A stretch of 64,000 bases of DNA from Xenoacremonium recifei (taxonomy: Eukaryota > Ascomycota > Sordariomycetes > Hypocreales > Nectriaceae): contig WOFQ01000016.1 in NCBI GenBank assembly GCA_012184525.1, positions 558,001 to 622,000 of the forward strand, in the 5' to 3' direction. The notes below the pieces were generated by a model, which saw only the letters and a program-made list of their open reading frames with translations, ran no database searches and was not told where the DNA came from. Within the stretch, counting starts at the first letter, position 1; every line of letters begins with the position of its first letter. A program made the translations under genes and the position numbers. Shown here piece after piece: positions 12,499 to 25,600 of the stretch.

Positions 12499-13103
12499 AT
12501 GAGTCTCCAACCTGCCTTCCACGAATCTCTCCCCTGTACGTCTCCCTCCCTCTTGAACTCACCACCACCTAACACCACCCAGACATCGACACGCCCCCCT
12601 CCCCCGGCGCCCTCGCCTCAGCCCACGCCCTCATCGCCGCCGAAGCCACCAAAACCTCTCCTCCATCCTCCCAACCCCCCCCCTCCCCCCGAACCACCAT
12701 CCCGCCCCTAGACCTAACCCCCTACGCCTCACCCACGACCCTCGCCCCCACCGCAACCGCACACACCCATCTGACCACCCGCCTCGCCAACCTCGCGCTG
12801 CTCGACGCGCACGGCAAGCACGCCTGGCTGCTGCACAACCACGCGCTGGAGGCCGAGCTCGCGGCCCTGGAGCGCGAACTCGCGGCCACGAAGCGCGATG
12901 TTGATGTGTTGAATATTGAGCGGCGGAGTAGGCAGGAGGCTGTGAGGGCCGAGATGGAGGGCCTGGAGAAGGCGTGGAGGGAGGGCGTGGGTAGGGTGTT
13001 GGAGACGGAGGTTGCGGTGCAGGAAGTGAGGGAACAGATTCGAGCTGAGTTGAGGAGGAGGGCGGCGGCGGAGGGTGGTGGTGCGGCCAAGGAAGATGCG
13101 TGA
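12499..13103 (+). CDS. Pre-mRNA-splicing factor SPF27 (BCAS2/Cwf7 family)
   Basis: Subunit of the Prp19-associated NineTeen complex, which stabilises the activated spliceosome in the nucleus. Exons 12499-12535 and 12583-13103 encode 185 residues. The first exon is only 37 nt; the junction T|AC rebuilds Tyr in SLPYID. The family N-terminus (H-x-S-L-P-Y-x-D-x-P-P-x-P, then ALIAAEA), the IPPLDL motif and a long C-terminal coiled coil (about 75-180, Glu/Arg/Leu-rich) are all seen. A proline/threonine-rich linker sits between them. Converges with the PKA regulatory subunit gene 0.5 kb downstream. Confidence 0.88.
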
Positions 13104-13615
13104 AAAGAAGGAACACGACATTTTGAAAAAGGGATGCAGAGGGTTATACGGATGGACTCTGGAAGTAGGGCATGACGGACAAGTCACGGCGTTTTGATAC
13201 CAACAGGTTTGCAACTCGACAAGGAGGACCACTACCAGTCGTCAAAATAGAACAAACTACCTTGCATGAATACAACAGACACAAAGACAGCTGGAGCTCG
13301 GGACCAATCTTGAAAGCATGTCAACAAAAGGTATCTGCTCATAGCCGTGTTATCTTAGGAAGAGAAGGTAAGGGAAGATGTCCTCTTGAAACGCCTACAC
13401 AACCCCCCCCTTTCCGGCACTCGATTCCACTTATCCGTCCTGTCGACTGTCCAGCTATCCGGTCCAAGCTGAGAGTCCCTTACCCCATTGCCATATCCGA
13501 CCTATCACTCTCACAAAAAGGGGGACCGTGTCTCCCCATATGCCAATACGTGTCCATAATCCGTTCCAGCCATGCACTATAATATCCGCGCTCTCACCCA
13601 GTTTCCCTTGCAATC
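13104..13615. other. Convergent 3' flanks of SPF27 and the PKA regulatory subunit gene
   Basis: 512 bp between two facing stop codons, presumably the two 3' UTRs. A homopolymeric C run lies near 13404. No gene is supported. Confidence 0.6.
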
Positions 13616-15055
13616 TTATCCCGAGTGTAGCGGATCCATCTCCTCCACCCCAGACTTGACTCCTTCGTACTTGGTACGTCGCATAATACCCTCCACAGGC
13701 CCCAAGAGTCGCTGGAAAGCATTCTTGCCGAGGCTGGCTACCTTGACATCCGACGAGGCCACGACACTAGCGGCTCGCGGCGCGTCGTTGAGCAACGCCA
13801 GCTCACCGAAAAAGTCACCCTTGCTGTAATGTTTGACCTTGTGGTCGGGGTCGCCCTTGTAAGCGTCCGCCTCGCCACTCTCGAGCAGGTAAAAGGCGTG
13901 GCCAAGGTCACCCTCGCGAATGATGATATCTCCGGCGGAGAATTTCTGCGTCTCCAGCGCGTCGGCAATCTTGGAGCGCTCGTACGGCGTCAGTGTTGAC
14001 AAGAGCGGCACTTCCTCAAGGAAGCTCTCATACATCCGTCGTCGGGCGAACGTCGACTCCATAAGGATCCGTCGGAACGTGACACGGTCAAGAGCCCAGA
14101 GGTTGCAGTTCGACTCAGCTGAGATGACCGTCGCGGCTCGGGGAGCGTTGTACATGAGCGCCAGTTCTCCAAACGATCCGCCAGCCTGGATGTTGCCCAC
14201 TTGCTGGCCCATGCCGTCTGGACCAGGCTGAAGTGAGCCGGTCGAATTGACGTATACGTCGAAGGATCCTCTCTCTACAATATAGAAATAGTCACCTGCA
14301 TCTCCTTGGCTGATAACCTGAATTTAGTGTTAGTACACGCTTAGCGTAGCTCAGTGTTCTGCTTCAGTTCAACTTACCTTGATACCTTTAGCGGGAATGG
14401 GCTTCTCGACCAATGCTCCGAGGATCTGGGCACTCTGCTCATCTTCCAGGTGGTTGAATAAAAAGTTTCCTTCGATAGCCTTCTTCAAACGCTCGAGCTG
14501 ATCGGGCGTCTTCTCGTGGAAAGGGGGCGACCAGTTGTCATACGAGTCAGCGCTGGGCTTCAAGGACTCGGCCGAGACGGACGTTCGTCGCGAGAAGTTG
14601 TATTGCGCGGGGTAGCTGTCGGGGTTCGGGGGGCTTCTAGCCGAGGGGGGAGCGTCATTGGAGGCATCGCCGCCGCCAAAGGGGCCCGAGAAGAGCGATG
14701 CGCCGGCGTTGCCTCCAAAGCTCGGGTTCGTTGGCGAAGTGACGGCGTCGTTCTCGTCTTCTTCGATTACCCGATGCATGAGGTTGCTGGTGGGTTGCGT
14801 TCTATCGCCCCCAAAGGGATTGCTGTTGGCCCCAAATGGGCTCGAGAAAGGGCCAGACATTGTTTGCTCGTCGGGAGGGACAGAGTCTAGGTCTGTGTTG
14901 GTAGGTTCGGGGCCGGTGCTCGAGACAGCCCGTTCACTGGCGATTCTCGCGGCGAAATAGTCGGCACAGAACTGGAGGATGTCAGACGGATGGTTCAATA
15001 GCACCTGCTGATCGAGGTCTTGAATGATTTGTTGGTATGCTTTGGGTAGAGACAT
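13616..15055 (-). CDS. PKAR: cAMP-dependent protein kinase regulatory subunit
   Basis: Binds and inhibits the PKA catalytic subunit until cAMP occupies its two pockets. Exons 15055-14378 and 14317-13616 encode 459 residues. Seen: N-terminal dimerisation/docking helix (about 1-45), a Gly/Pro/Asn-rich linker, the inhibitor site RRTSV (156-160), which has a phosphorylatable Ser as in type II subunits, then two cyclic-nucleotide-binding domains. Their phosphate-binding cassettes read FGELALMYNAPRAAT and FGELALLNDAPRAAS, each with the conserved Glu and Arg. The intron falls at the start of the first domain. I chose the ATG at 15055 because it opens the conserved docking helix; the frame is open upstream to about 15118. 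The upstream leader on the minus strand is long and C/T-rich. Confidence 0.95.
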
Positions 15056-17831
15056 GCCGCAAGATCGCAGGGGAGAAAAACAAGTTATGGTGTTGGCATG
15101 GGAATAGAAGAGCTTCAAGGGTAAGGAGTGGCGGAGGAGGATGTAATCGTGGGCGAGAAAGCAGGATCGTGAAGCGTGACAGGGAGGGCGGGGTTCGACC
15201 TACAGCTGCCTAAGCGCCCTGAGATGCGAAGCTGCGAGGCAGGCAAGCTGAGGAGCTGTTAGCAAAGCTGTGACGAAGGCTGTTGATGTCTGCGGAGAAC
15301 AATTGAAGACGGGTAAGGATGGAGAGATGTGGGAAACAGCTGCCACTATCGAGGTGCTTGGTCTGGGCTTTTTGACCAGGGCCTCTCGGGAGCGTGAAAG
15401 AGGGCAGCAGGGCAAGATCGGCGCTTCGGGGAGGGGATGGTGGCGTGGGCGGCAGATGGACAGCTGGGGTTCGAGCAGCTGGAGCGAGGAAAGGAGGCCA
15501 AAGCAGAGCGACGATCGATGGACGAACCGTCCAAGCAATAAGGAGGGCGAGCGTGTAGCGTGTTGGAGAGCGCCGAGGAAGAGGCATAGCGCCGAGCTAT
15601 CAATGGCGCCCTGGCTGGGCGAGCAACGGCCTGGGCGAGGTGGACTCACTTTTTATCACTCGAAGAGCAGGGCCTGACAATGGGCTCGAGGGTCGATCTC
15701 GGTCTCGATGATGATGCTTCTCATAGGATCACGGTGTTTGACCAGTTTCTGCCGAGTTCTCTCCGGTGAGGAAAAGAGGGAGGTGCGGGCGATGGAGTTC
15801 AGGCGTTAAGCAAGCGGAGGAGAAGGCGGATGAGGAGGAGGGGTCATTACACGGGCCGAGCTAGGCCAAGCGCGTGCTGTGGATGACGAAGAGAAGGCGG
15901 AGGAAGAAAGCTGATTGAAGGGAGAGGAGAAGGAAACGAAGCGCAGACAGAAGCGCAGAAGTAGTAGTAGTAGAAGAAAGAAGTGCTGATGGTGGTAGAT
16001 GTTGAATCCGGGACGGATGTGGGAGAAGTTAAGAGGGCTTTGAGGATGGGAGAAGAGAAAGGCAGCTCCAGATGCAGAAACAGCAGGAGGGACGCTAGAA
16101 GGCGATTCACAGGCAGGAGAGACCTGGACGCTTTGAGGACTCACAGGTGGAAGGAGGGACTGCACGCTGGATGGACGGAATAGGACAGACACTGGAGCGG
16201 GGTGGGGCGGGGCAGGTGCAGGTTCGGCGTGAGCAAGGGCAAGGGCGACCGGCGCAAGGGCCGCACCTGAGAGAAGCTTTCTAGAAGGTCGCGCACGGGC
16301 CACCGGACGCACCGGGCAGGCCAACCAGCAGCGGCTGCCACCGTTCCAGCGGGCTTCCAGGGCTTCGGCCAGGCCTTCCAGCGCTTCCAGCGCTCTTCGG
16401 TGCAGCTGCTGGAAGCGGACGATCTCTGGGATGACGGGGACCGGGAGGCGAGGCGAGGGGGACTTGTGATCCATCACTAGGCTTGGATGAATGCGGTACG
16501 CACGCGTAGATCCCGTTAGTCACGGTGATGTCTGTCCTCGCTGCGCGTTCTCCATCCTGCTAGGCGCAATTCGTTGTCAGTCGAGCCTGGAGGCAAAGCT
16601 GTTCAACAGCTAGGGGAGCAGTGGCTGGCCGCTACGAGAGCTCTAGGTGGAAGCCGTGGGCATCTCATTCATCCCTGCCCGTTAGCAGCTCCTAGCTGAT
16701 GGCAGCTCTGACGTCTTTGCGGGTGGCGACCTGCATGTGAGTCTCAATCCTCTTGTCCCCATCGTTCACATTCACCAGTCCTGGAACTACCTTTGTGACG
16801 ATGTGCTTGCCCATCACCTTCATTCTACCCTGTGACTACTGGCGCTCCAGCAACCCTCGACTTCCAGCTAGTAGAGCTTCTGCTTATTAGGTTGTCCTTG
16901 TTGCCCAGGGACTAACTACCCGGTCCATCGAATAGCTTCTAGATCGCTCCTCCGCTAAGGCACCGTCCAATCTTCTCCGCATTCCTCCAGGGCTCCCAGG
17001 CCATGCTTAACTGGCCAATCCAGTCTTACAGCGGCTCTTCTTATTGTTTGCTTCTGTCGTCGCTGAGCACGGATCCGTCCTTAGTCTGTCGTGACGTCGC
17101 CGCATCACCACCAGCTCCCGTCCACTTGGCGCCGGATCGAGCCATTCCCTAGAGCCAAAGCATCTTTCACAGTTCAGTTCAGTTCAGGGCCAGTCATTCA
17201 ATAATTGTTTCTTTTCTGTCTCTACACAATACTCTCTGTCTGTCTTTGTCTCTCGTGCCCTTCCTGATTCGTCATCTATTAGATGCTGGCCATCACCTAG
17301 AACCATCTGGACCAGCGCTCCACCATTGTCCTTTGTCCCTTTTCGGCGCTCTCCATCATAGCATCCAGCCTCTCGGGTATCGTTCCAGACACAACGCAGT
17401 CGTAGTAAAGTACACAAAGCCGTCTCCCTCATAGAGCCCTCCAACACCCATCCAAACCGCTTGTCGTCTGCCAGGCGACTTCTCCCAATGGTGAATATCG
17501 CGTACAAGTACAGTAAGTAAAAGCCAAAGCTGACATCCAGTCAAACAACAATACAAAACAGGTAGCCCCCTTCCAAAGGAGAACAAAAATCATAGTCAGA
17601 AAAACAAACATGATCCCCAGCGCCGTGTGATGTTGCCGTGCAAATGCAAACAACCACCTCCGATCCCCTATATAATTCCAACAGCGCATGATTCGATATT
17701 CATGGCTGCCCTTGTAAACGCCTGCTCCTTTCGTAACCCTATGCGTTGCGTGTTGGTCACTCCATGTCCCGTTCTTTCTTAATACTTGGCTTTTTCATGT
17801 CGTCATCTGGGCGCTTCTCGTAGTCGTCCCA
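15056..17831. other. Gene-free region upstream of the PKA regulatory subunit gene
   Basis: 2.8 kb between two minus-strand genes. The part next to the kinase subunit gene (to about 16110) is pyrimidine-rich on the coding strand, with a GTA trinucleotide run at about 15960-15972, and probably holds promoter and leader. Short repeats based on CTTCCAGCG (about 16350-16395) and GTTCA (about 17170-17187) are seen. Open frames here are low-complexity and not credible genes. Confidence 0.45.
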
Positions 17832-19333
17832 CTAGGATCCCACTGCTAAACAAGAGTCGAGCACGCCGTCGAGCATGTCTGTGTCTTGATTCTCGGCACC
17901 CTCCCACGTCAGTTCGGTGTCGATGTCCATGGCATCAGGGTAACCATTTGCCAAGGCGTGTGAGTTTGCGCCATTGACGCCCGCAGTATGGATCTCTTCA
18001 ACATGGCCCATCGGTCTTCGGCCGTGAACCCAGGTATAGTCGTCCCAATTCTCTAGCTCTCCTTCCCGCCACCCGTTGAGGATTGAGGTCGTCAGGACAG
18101 GGAATTGTGTCATGCCAGCGTCGGCAATTTCAAGGGCAATCCGGACGTCTGCAATGCCCAGAGGTCCTCGCTCGCCAGCAGCCTTGGACTCGACTGGCAA
18201 CAGTCCGCTCTTATCGCGAGTGACCTCCCCACGTTGCGCGGCCTCCTCCTCAGCCCGGAGCTGCTGCTTGTATTTATGTGTCTGTATCCAAGTTGTGCCC
18301 ACGCCAAAGCCAGCGCTGCCTGATTCACCAGGGGCGTTACTTCGGGTTCGACTGAAGACTTCGGTCAGGGCCTCTTTGATGAATGTTTCCACAGCAATCG
18401 ACATGAACTGGGGCGCATCCGTGGTATGGCCGCCGTGTAGGCCGACCTCGTAGCATAGGGGCAACATGCGCCCTGAGATCATGTTGACATCGGGGAACTC
18501 GCCAGACTCGACGGCTAGGGGCTGGGCAAATCGCTTTCTAATCTCTACATCGAAGTCTGCACCAGGTTAGCATGCTTGGCAAGTTGAAAATCATGGAAAC
18601 GCGTACTCATGTTGTTGATGCCCCCTGCAGTCCCAGGAGTCATATCCGTGGTAGTTGACGGTTTTCGTTGATTCTCCAGAAACATGTTTGATATGCTTTC
18701 CATGGGATCCCACTGCACTCCAAGTTAGCACAAGCCCCAGTGACAGTGTATGTCATGGAGACAGGGTCACCGACATCATTGTGAACAAGATCCTTGATGC
18801 GCCTCCGATCTCGCGCAGGGAGTTGCATCACGTCTCCCTTTAATCGCCGTTCAGCGGCATCCCCAGTCACCGGTTTGCTTGTTGCATTCGTCGCAGGCTT
18901 GTCATTAGCACTGACCCACGGGGCCAGCCCGACGTCTGGCACTTCGCGGGTGACATTTCCGTAGATGGCAGCTATGAGCTGATTGTGAAGATGTTCCTTT
19001 TCGGGGCCGGCCAGGATAGGATCGATGCGCTCGTGATATTCGCTTTGATTCAACCGCCCTATGCAGCTTTATCAGAGGGGGCGACCCAAGACCATATGCG
19101 CCTTCAAACTTACCGATCATGAACTCAGTCGTAGACTCCTTGTAGACAACCCATTGTTCGGAGCCGATGGCGGACTTCAGCGCAGTATACAGGGGCTCGA
19201 GGTCAATTCGCGCAGGAATCTTGGTAACCTTGGGCAAACCAGGCGTCGCAGCAGTGAGGGTCTTCGTTGAGAGGATGGGCGTGGTGAGGCTGACGGATGG
19301 GCGGCTCAGGGCCGCGGGGTCGATGTCGGGCAT
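17832..19333 (-). CDS. HFI1: SAGA coactivator core subunit Ada1/Hfi1
   Basis: Core subunit of the SAGA histone acetyltransferase complex, thought to pair by a histone fold with Taf12. The best model has four exons: 19333-19114, 19058-18771, 18717-18607 and 18556-17832, giving 447 residues. The family segments are visible: an N-terminal SAGA-Tad1 region with DLEPLYTALK and QLIAAIYGN, the basic LPARDRRRIK helix, and the conserved NFDVEIRKRFAQPLAVESGEF block at the third junction, followed by MLPLCYE and FIKEALTEVFSRTR. The second intron uses a weak donor (GTGACC) and a close AG; an alternative acceptor lies 5 nt away, so that junction is the least certain. Shares a 590-bp divergent promoter region with GCP3. 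Confidence 0.87.
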
Positions 19334-19923
19334 CCTGATATCGATGCTCGTGGAGCGGAGGATTGTGATAAATCAACGAAGCTGGCGCGTGCAGCGTGGA
19401 GGCGCGGCGCGACGCGAAAAAGGGTCATGAGTTGGACGAAGCGAGCGGCAGGAGTGATGCGACCGGGAATTCGGAGTCAGTCCGATGGAAATGGCATCGT
19501 GACGCCGCGATATCGATGGTGACGGGTGACGCAAAGGAGGATGAGGTCGGGTCGTGCGATGGAGTGTCGTCAAGAATTTGCCGATAGCAAGACGGACACG
19601 GAGGCGGCGGGCCGGAGACGGTAGCCTGTACTTTTGGGTCGGCGGGCGATGCGTGCGCCGTCAGGTCTCCAGTACTTTCCAGTTCCGGGGCAGCCCCCTC
19701 GCCCGCCGTCCCACTAGCACTCAGCGCCTAAAATGCTCCCCTCAGTCGCGTCTGGCGGGCGCGTTCTGCCAACAAGGTCAATATCAGGACCAGCTTTCGC
19801 AAACCTCACCAACACACCTCAACAAAGCTTCTACAACCCCCCGTGCTTCGCCTCCAGTCGCTTTCGCTTGCAGTATTTCTTGTCCACAAGCGACTTCCAT
19901 CCCCTTATCGCGACAATGCAGTC
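19334..19923. promoter_or_regulatory. Bidirectional promoter region, HFI1/GCP3
   Basis: 590 bp between two divergent start codons. No TATA box is obvious. The GCP3 side is CT-rich with CAACA-like sequence near 19790-19840. Its role as a shared promoter is inferred from position only. Confidence 0.5.
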
Positions 19924-22606
19924 ATGGCTCCCGATCGCATAACGAATGCCATCGACAGTCTGATAGCGCACCTCATCCCCAGCGACCCCAACGAGGACGA
20001 GGATGCCGCTCAGGAACGGCACGACACCTGTTTCGAGCTTGTAAAGTCTATAATTGAGAGGTGAGTTTTTACTCCAGGACAAGACCAGTGTCACTCAGTC
20101 TGAGACGTGACGGACTGACGCCTCTCTCCGCAGCCCATCCTCGCCCGCCATCTCCTCCGACGTCAACCACGCCTCCGACCTGATCAAGCGCAAGCTCATT
20201 CAGACCAATCCGAGTCAAGCTCTCCGATTCTCCAGCCTATACTCTCGCCTCCTATCCCTTCCTGTCCTCGAGCATAAGTGGGCAATCCTCTATCTCCTCT
20301 ACCAACTCGCCGACTCCCCGGATCCCAACGAACCCCTCCCTCTCAGCCCTGTCAAGCCCTCCGCGCCCAACTACCGAGATGCAATCAACCGCGACGCCAT
20401 AAAGAGACATGGACGCGAGCGGTCTCTGAAAGCGTCGAAGCTCGAAGAGGAGCAGTTCCGAGATGCCTTTCAGCCCGACGGCCTCAAGAAACTACCCAAG
20501 GAAGTGAAGCCCGCGGAAAAGGATGGGGAATCAAAACCGGAAGCCCCGAAGCGAGACGTCTCCCTCAAGTCCACACTTCTAGCCGACAACTACTCCGAAA
20601 TCGACCCTCCTGAATCTGTCATTCTACGCGACTTGCCGTTCACTCTCCAAGGCCTCTCCTCTACAACACTACCGTTTGCAAAAAGTGATACCCTACGACT
20701 CCCCCCGACTTTACCCTTACCTCTTGTCTCCCTCCTACATACTCTGGCAGAACCCTCGTTACTATACCGGAGACTAGACGGCTTCTGCAAAACACCTGCT
20801 ACAGGGCTCCTGGGTCAGAGTCTCAGGGCTGCAATTAGCAGCGAGCTGCGGTCATATCTGACTTTGATTGCGACACTCGAGGGTCAGATCAGAGGCGCTC
20901 TAGCTTCCCTAGATGAGGACGCGCCACGTGCAGGCATCGGAAAAGCCGGGGTTACTTTGAAGAGATGCGTAGTGTGGACGCGAGAGGCGACAATGGGACT
21001 CCGGTTGATGAGTCTGATTGCGGAGGAATCAGAAAAGAAGAAGGGCGGTCAGCTCATCTCTCTCATACACAGCTTCTCATCGTCTCACGGAGACCCGGTG
21101 GTTGCGGCCTTTGCAGAGCGCCTCCTTGGAAGCTTTACACGACCGTTCTACGACATTCTCCGGCACTGGATCTATGACGGAGAGCTTTCGGACCCTTTTC
21201 AAGAATTCTTCGTGCGGGAACAGTCCCCAGACAAGGACACTTCAAAGAAGAAAGGGGCTGGAAATGTCTGGGAGGACAAGTACGAGATCGCGGCCGACAT
21301 GATCCCAAGCATTATTACAGAGGACTTTGCACAAAAAGTGTTTCTCATTGGCAAATCGCTCAACTTCATCCGTCATAGCTGCGGCGACTCATTATGGGTT
21401 GAAGACTATTCAAAAGCCGCCTCAAAAGAGCTGAGGTACGGCGACACGGCGACCCTTGAGGCATGGATTGACGAGGCCTATAAGACGACCATGAAGCGCT
21501 TGATTGATCTGATGGCAAACAAGTTCCACCTCTTTGAGCATTTGAAAGCATTGAAGAACTACATCCTCCTCGGACAAGGCGACTTCATTGCACTGTTGAT
21601 GGAGTCACTCGCTGGAAACCTAGATCGACCCGCGGGGGCACAGTACAGACATACTCTCACAGCTCAGCTAGAGCACGCCATCAGAGGATCGAATGCTCAA
21701 TACGATTCTCCAGAGGTGTTGCGAAGGTTGGATGCGCGTATGCTCCAACTATCACATGGAGATATCGGGTGGGACTGCTTCACGCTGGAGTACAAGATCG
21801 ACGCACCTGTGGACGTGGTGGTCACAGAATGGGGCAACCGGCAATATCTCAAGGTCTTCAACTTCCTTTGGCGCATCAAGCGAGTTGAGTTTGCGCTGCT
21901 GTCAACCTGGCGGAAGTGCATGACCGGTTCGAGAGGCGTCTTGCAAAACTCAGATCCGACGGTGAACCAGACCTGGAAGTCGACTCGTGGAGTGCTCGCA
22001 GAGATGATACACTTCGTTGGCCAGCTCCAGTACTACATCTTGTTTGAAGTGATCGAGTCGTCTTGGGGCGAGCTCCAGAAGCGGACGCAGAAGGAGGACT
22101 GCACGCTGGACGACCTCATCAACGCTCACACGCAGTATCTCACCGACATCACGCACAAGGGTCTCCTGGGGGTGAAGCGCCGCCTCAATAGCGCGGCGCC
22201 CACTGACGACGACGAACGCAACTCGTACCTAGCGCAGCTGAGTGAGATCCTCCGCTTTATGCTTAGCTATCGCGACTCCGTGGACGGGCTGTACAGCTGG
22301 AGTGTATCTGACTTCACACGACGCCAGGAGGCCGACGTGCGCTCAACGACGACACGGCCAGACGACGACGGTCAGCACCCCCTGACTGCCGGTGTGGCAT
22401 CCGAGTTCCCCGTGCTACAGGAGCGGCTACGCGGACTGGGCGCATCGTTCCGTACGCGGCTACAAATCCTACTCGGCGACCTGGCCTACCAGCCAGACGT
22501 CGACCTGCGGTTCCTTGGCGTGGCGATGAACTTCAATGATGTGTACCAGCCGGCGAGGCGGAAGACAAAGACAACGCCGCAGACGGGGAACGCGGCTAAG
22601 GCGTGA
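19924..22606 (+). CDS. Gamma-tubulin complex component 3 (Spc98/GCP3/Alp6 family)
   Basis: Subunit of the gamma-tubulin small complex that nucleates microtubules at spindle pole bodies. Exons 19924-20060 and 20134-22606 encode 869 residues, within the GCP3 range. Seen: an N-terminal helical region, the grip1 core beginning near residue 210 (V-I-L-R-D-L-P-F-T-L-Q-G) with the GCP hallmarks SFTRPFYDILRHWIYDGEL and PFQEFF, and the grip2 part with VWEDKY, FIGKSLNFIR-like IGKSLNF, YILLGQGDF, WDCFTLEYKIDAPVD and YLKVFNFLWRIKRVEFAL. GCP3 is preferred over GCP2 because of sequence feel and the phrase FLEYKIDAP-like. The ATG at 19924 is the first in the frame that gives a conserved-looking helical start. 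Confidence 0.88.
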
Positions 22607-25600
22607 GGAGGTACGGAGGTCTTACTTGTACATAAGCCTGAATCAATGACGACATGAACCTGATAAGTCAAATTGTTGATGTGGTGATGCCCGTCTTCCC
22701 CACGACTGTAAACAGACCAATAATGCATCTCAAGGTATGGTATGCATCTCCAGGTGAGACGTCCACATCGAAGCCTGGGGCAAGTGTCATATCATATCAG
22801 GTCTGACACCCCAATGACAATCAAGCCCACCGCTATCTCAGTCACATACCGCACCGTCAGACATAAGACACGAAGAAGTATGTGCGTGTCAAATATCAAG
22901 ATCTTGCCGCAATTGCAAGTGAGCTGGGCCGATCGGATCCACGGACGGGTGTCTGATCGGTGTGGGGGAGGAATGCGAAAAAGGCCGTTTAGGAGAGGAC
23001 GCGTGGCATTCCCTACCAGACGGGCGAGGATCTTTTCTGACTAGCATATAGAATAGATATAGCGGTGAGCTGAACAACCAGGTGAAGCGTCTCACTCCCG
23101 TGTGGCTGGTGATACACACCGTGACGATGAAACGACGACGCCATATTATTAGAGTGCTTCTTTTCGGGCCATTAGCTCCCAGCAGCTAACCGCCATGCCA
23201 AGGAAAATAAAACAACAACCTTTGGACGAGCGTAAAGGAGGAGGAGCACTAATGCACCTTGTTTTGTTTCTTATTCGTGGATGGATCGACGGGCGATGAA
23301 TCAGTCTCCCGCGCCCGGATGGGCTTCCGCGGGTGCTAGAGCTTGGGGGAAAGATGAAAGTGAGAGATGGCGTGTGATACATTGTTGCTGGGCACGCCAG
23401 TGGGAGAGGAAGGGAGGGGGCGTGGCACGGCAGCCGAGAGGAGATGAGCGCTTCCCAATGGATGGTTGGATGTGCTGACGGAGGAGGGACTGTCCAGTGG
23501 ACGGAGAGCAAGGGGGGAGAAATGAGGCGCGAGTGAGCTGTCTGACAGCGATATAGAAGAGACCTGCCTGACTGAGACGGGATGGATATCGCTTCATCAG
23601 TTGCCTCATCCGTCACCCATATCTCTGCCACCCACGCTCTGCACAGGCAACTGATAAGAGACGAGACGGTATCTTCTCTCTTGACAGCATTCAGTCTGCA
23701 CGCGAGCACTGACTCGTCATGTCATCTCACCTCCTCCATCCATCCAGCCATCCAGCGGCCCCCGGCTCAACCGCCCCGTGTCCGCGTTCCTGGATTTAGT
23801 CCCCCTCCCCCTTCTTCTCCGCAAAAACGTCGCTCCCCACACTCACCTAGCCTGGGCAACTCCACCTCCAGCAGGTACATGCAACTCGACCATCCGGATG
23901 GGATCCCCGGGGAGGGAGAAAGCCTGCTGGCGCGGGGATCGGGAGGGCGGTCAAGGGGGGTGGGTGGTGGGAGCAGAGCTGAGACTCAGGCCGTTTGCGT
24001 GCCAGTCAGACCTTGTGCGTCTCTCGTATCTGCCGGTGAGGACGGGAGAGGTTGTTTGTCTGGCTTGCTTGGAGTCGTGCGGTTGGCTCTAAGACAGGGA
24101 AGTGTGTGCGTGGAGGACAGGGCTGTTAGGTCGGGGCTCATGCACGATGACATGGTGCTGAAGCAAACAGATAGAGAGAGCTGAGCTGACCGATTGCCTG
24201 CCTGCCGGAGAGCTGACGGGTCGATGATGTGTCTGCCGCCTCACTCTCCGAGTCTCCAACTGCGTCGTCAATGCAGTATAGTATAATCCTGTAGGGCACG
24301 CACACACGCCCCCCTCCCCTGGCCCTCATCTCGCCCTGACTCCTGCTCCAGCGGGAAGCGGAAGGTCCTTGTCCTCTTTTTCCTTCTGGAAGACGGCGGA
24401 AGCGCGGGCTCCCAGGACGGGGGTCGGACGGCTGTCCCGAAGACGTCCTCGTCAGTCAGGGGTAGCACGACGTCTGCACACTCCATATATCCGGAGCAGT
24501 CCTTCAGTCGCTTATTACGGAGTTTTGGGAAGAGAACACCCGCTGGCTCGGGAGAATGGATCCTGCCGCGATTTGCTAACCCCTGCTGCGGTTGTGCCCT
24601 GTTCTGGCACACGATGGGACGGGGCTCTCTGATTCGAGCGCCACAGAACGCCGTGTGAAGAAAGATGAAGAGCAAAGGACTCTGAGATATAGGGGGTTGG
24701 TTTCATGCAAGGGGCAGACACGTCCCTATTTGCTGCTGGGCGCCGCGATGCATGCCTCGACAGTGCTTGCGGGCATCGGGAGCGTCTGGGCGGCCGTGGC
24801 ACATTTCTGCGACCGCCAACGAGATCCTCCAGACGGGGTGAAAGCAGGGGTGGCACGAGAGGGCTTTCTTCCAGCGGGAGACGAAAAAGAAAGGCGTTTG
24901 CAATGAAAGGCACTCAGGGGGGAGAGACGAGGGAGAGAAGAAGCAAGTTTGCTCTCTCGCGTATGTACAATGCCTGTTGCAGCCTGGAGGTGACTTGTCA
25001 AGCAGGATCAGGCCACCAGAAGCAAATATGCTGATACCTGACCGGCCGCGGTTTGAGTCGAGTGCGGATGATAGCAACCCAATAGTGCCAGCTTGAACGG
25101 AGGACTCCGTGGATAGTGACAATAATAAATGATGATGCCCACTAAACGGAGCCAGGAGAGCTCCAGCTGTCCTCAACCGCTGGGCCGGGACAGTAGCGCT
25201 TCCAAGCAGCCCATTTTCCCTCGGGTTCCAGAAGGATGGTAAGGTACTCGTAAGAATTCTGGAGAAGCTCAAGCTCAAGCTCTTGGCTCCTCCTGTCAGG
25301 TTGACCAGACAAGGGCTCGGCTCTAAGTACCAAATGTCAGAGCTGCCGAGCTCGGCGTCGCGGCCAGGGTATAGCGAGCGAGTCTTCAGCCTGTATGCCT
25401 GTATCTCGCTGACTCGTCTCGTCTCGTCTCGTCCGCCCCCCACGCGCCCTCGGTATCTCTCTCTCGGGCTTTCTCTCCGTGCTGAGATGCCGACGCTGAG
25501 GATGCTTGGCCCGTGAGAGAAGAGATCTCGGTGCCTCAGCGGGCCAATATCCAATCCCACGCCCATCAGACAGCACACACACAAGCACAGCCCGGCTATT

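Noticed and set aside
15806..16477. 223-codon minus-strand frame upstream of the PKA regulatory subunit gene
   Set aside because: Low-complexity Ser/Pro/Ala/Leu with a repeat-derived Leu run; no domain; lies in a C/T-rich leader-like region.
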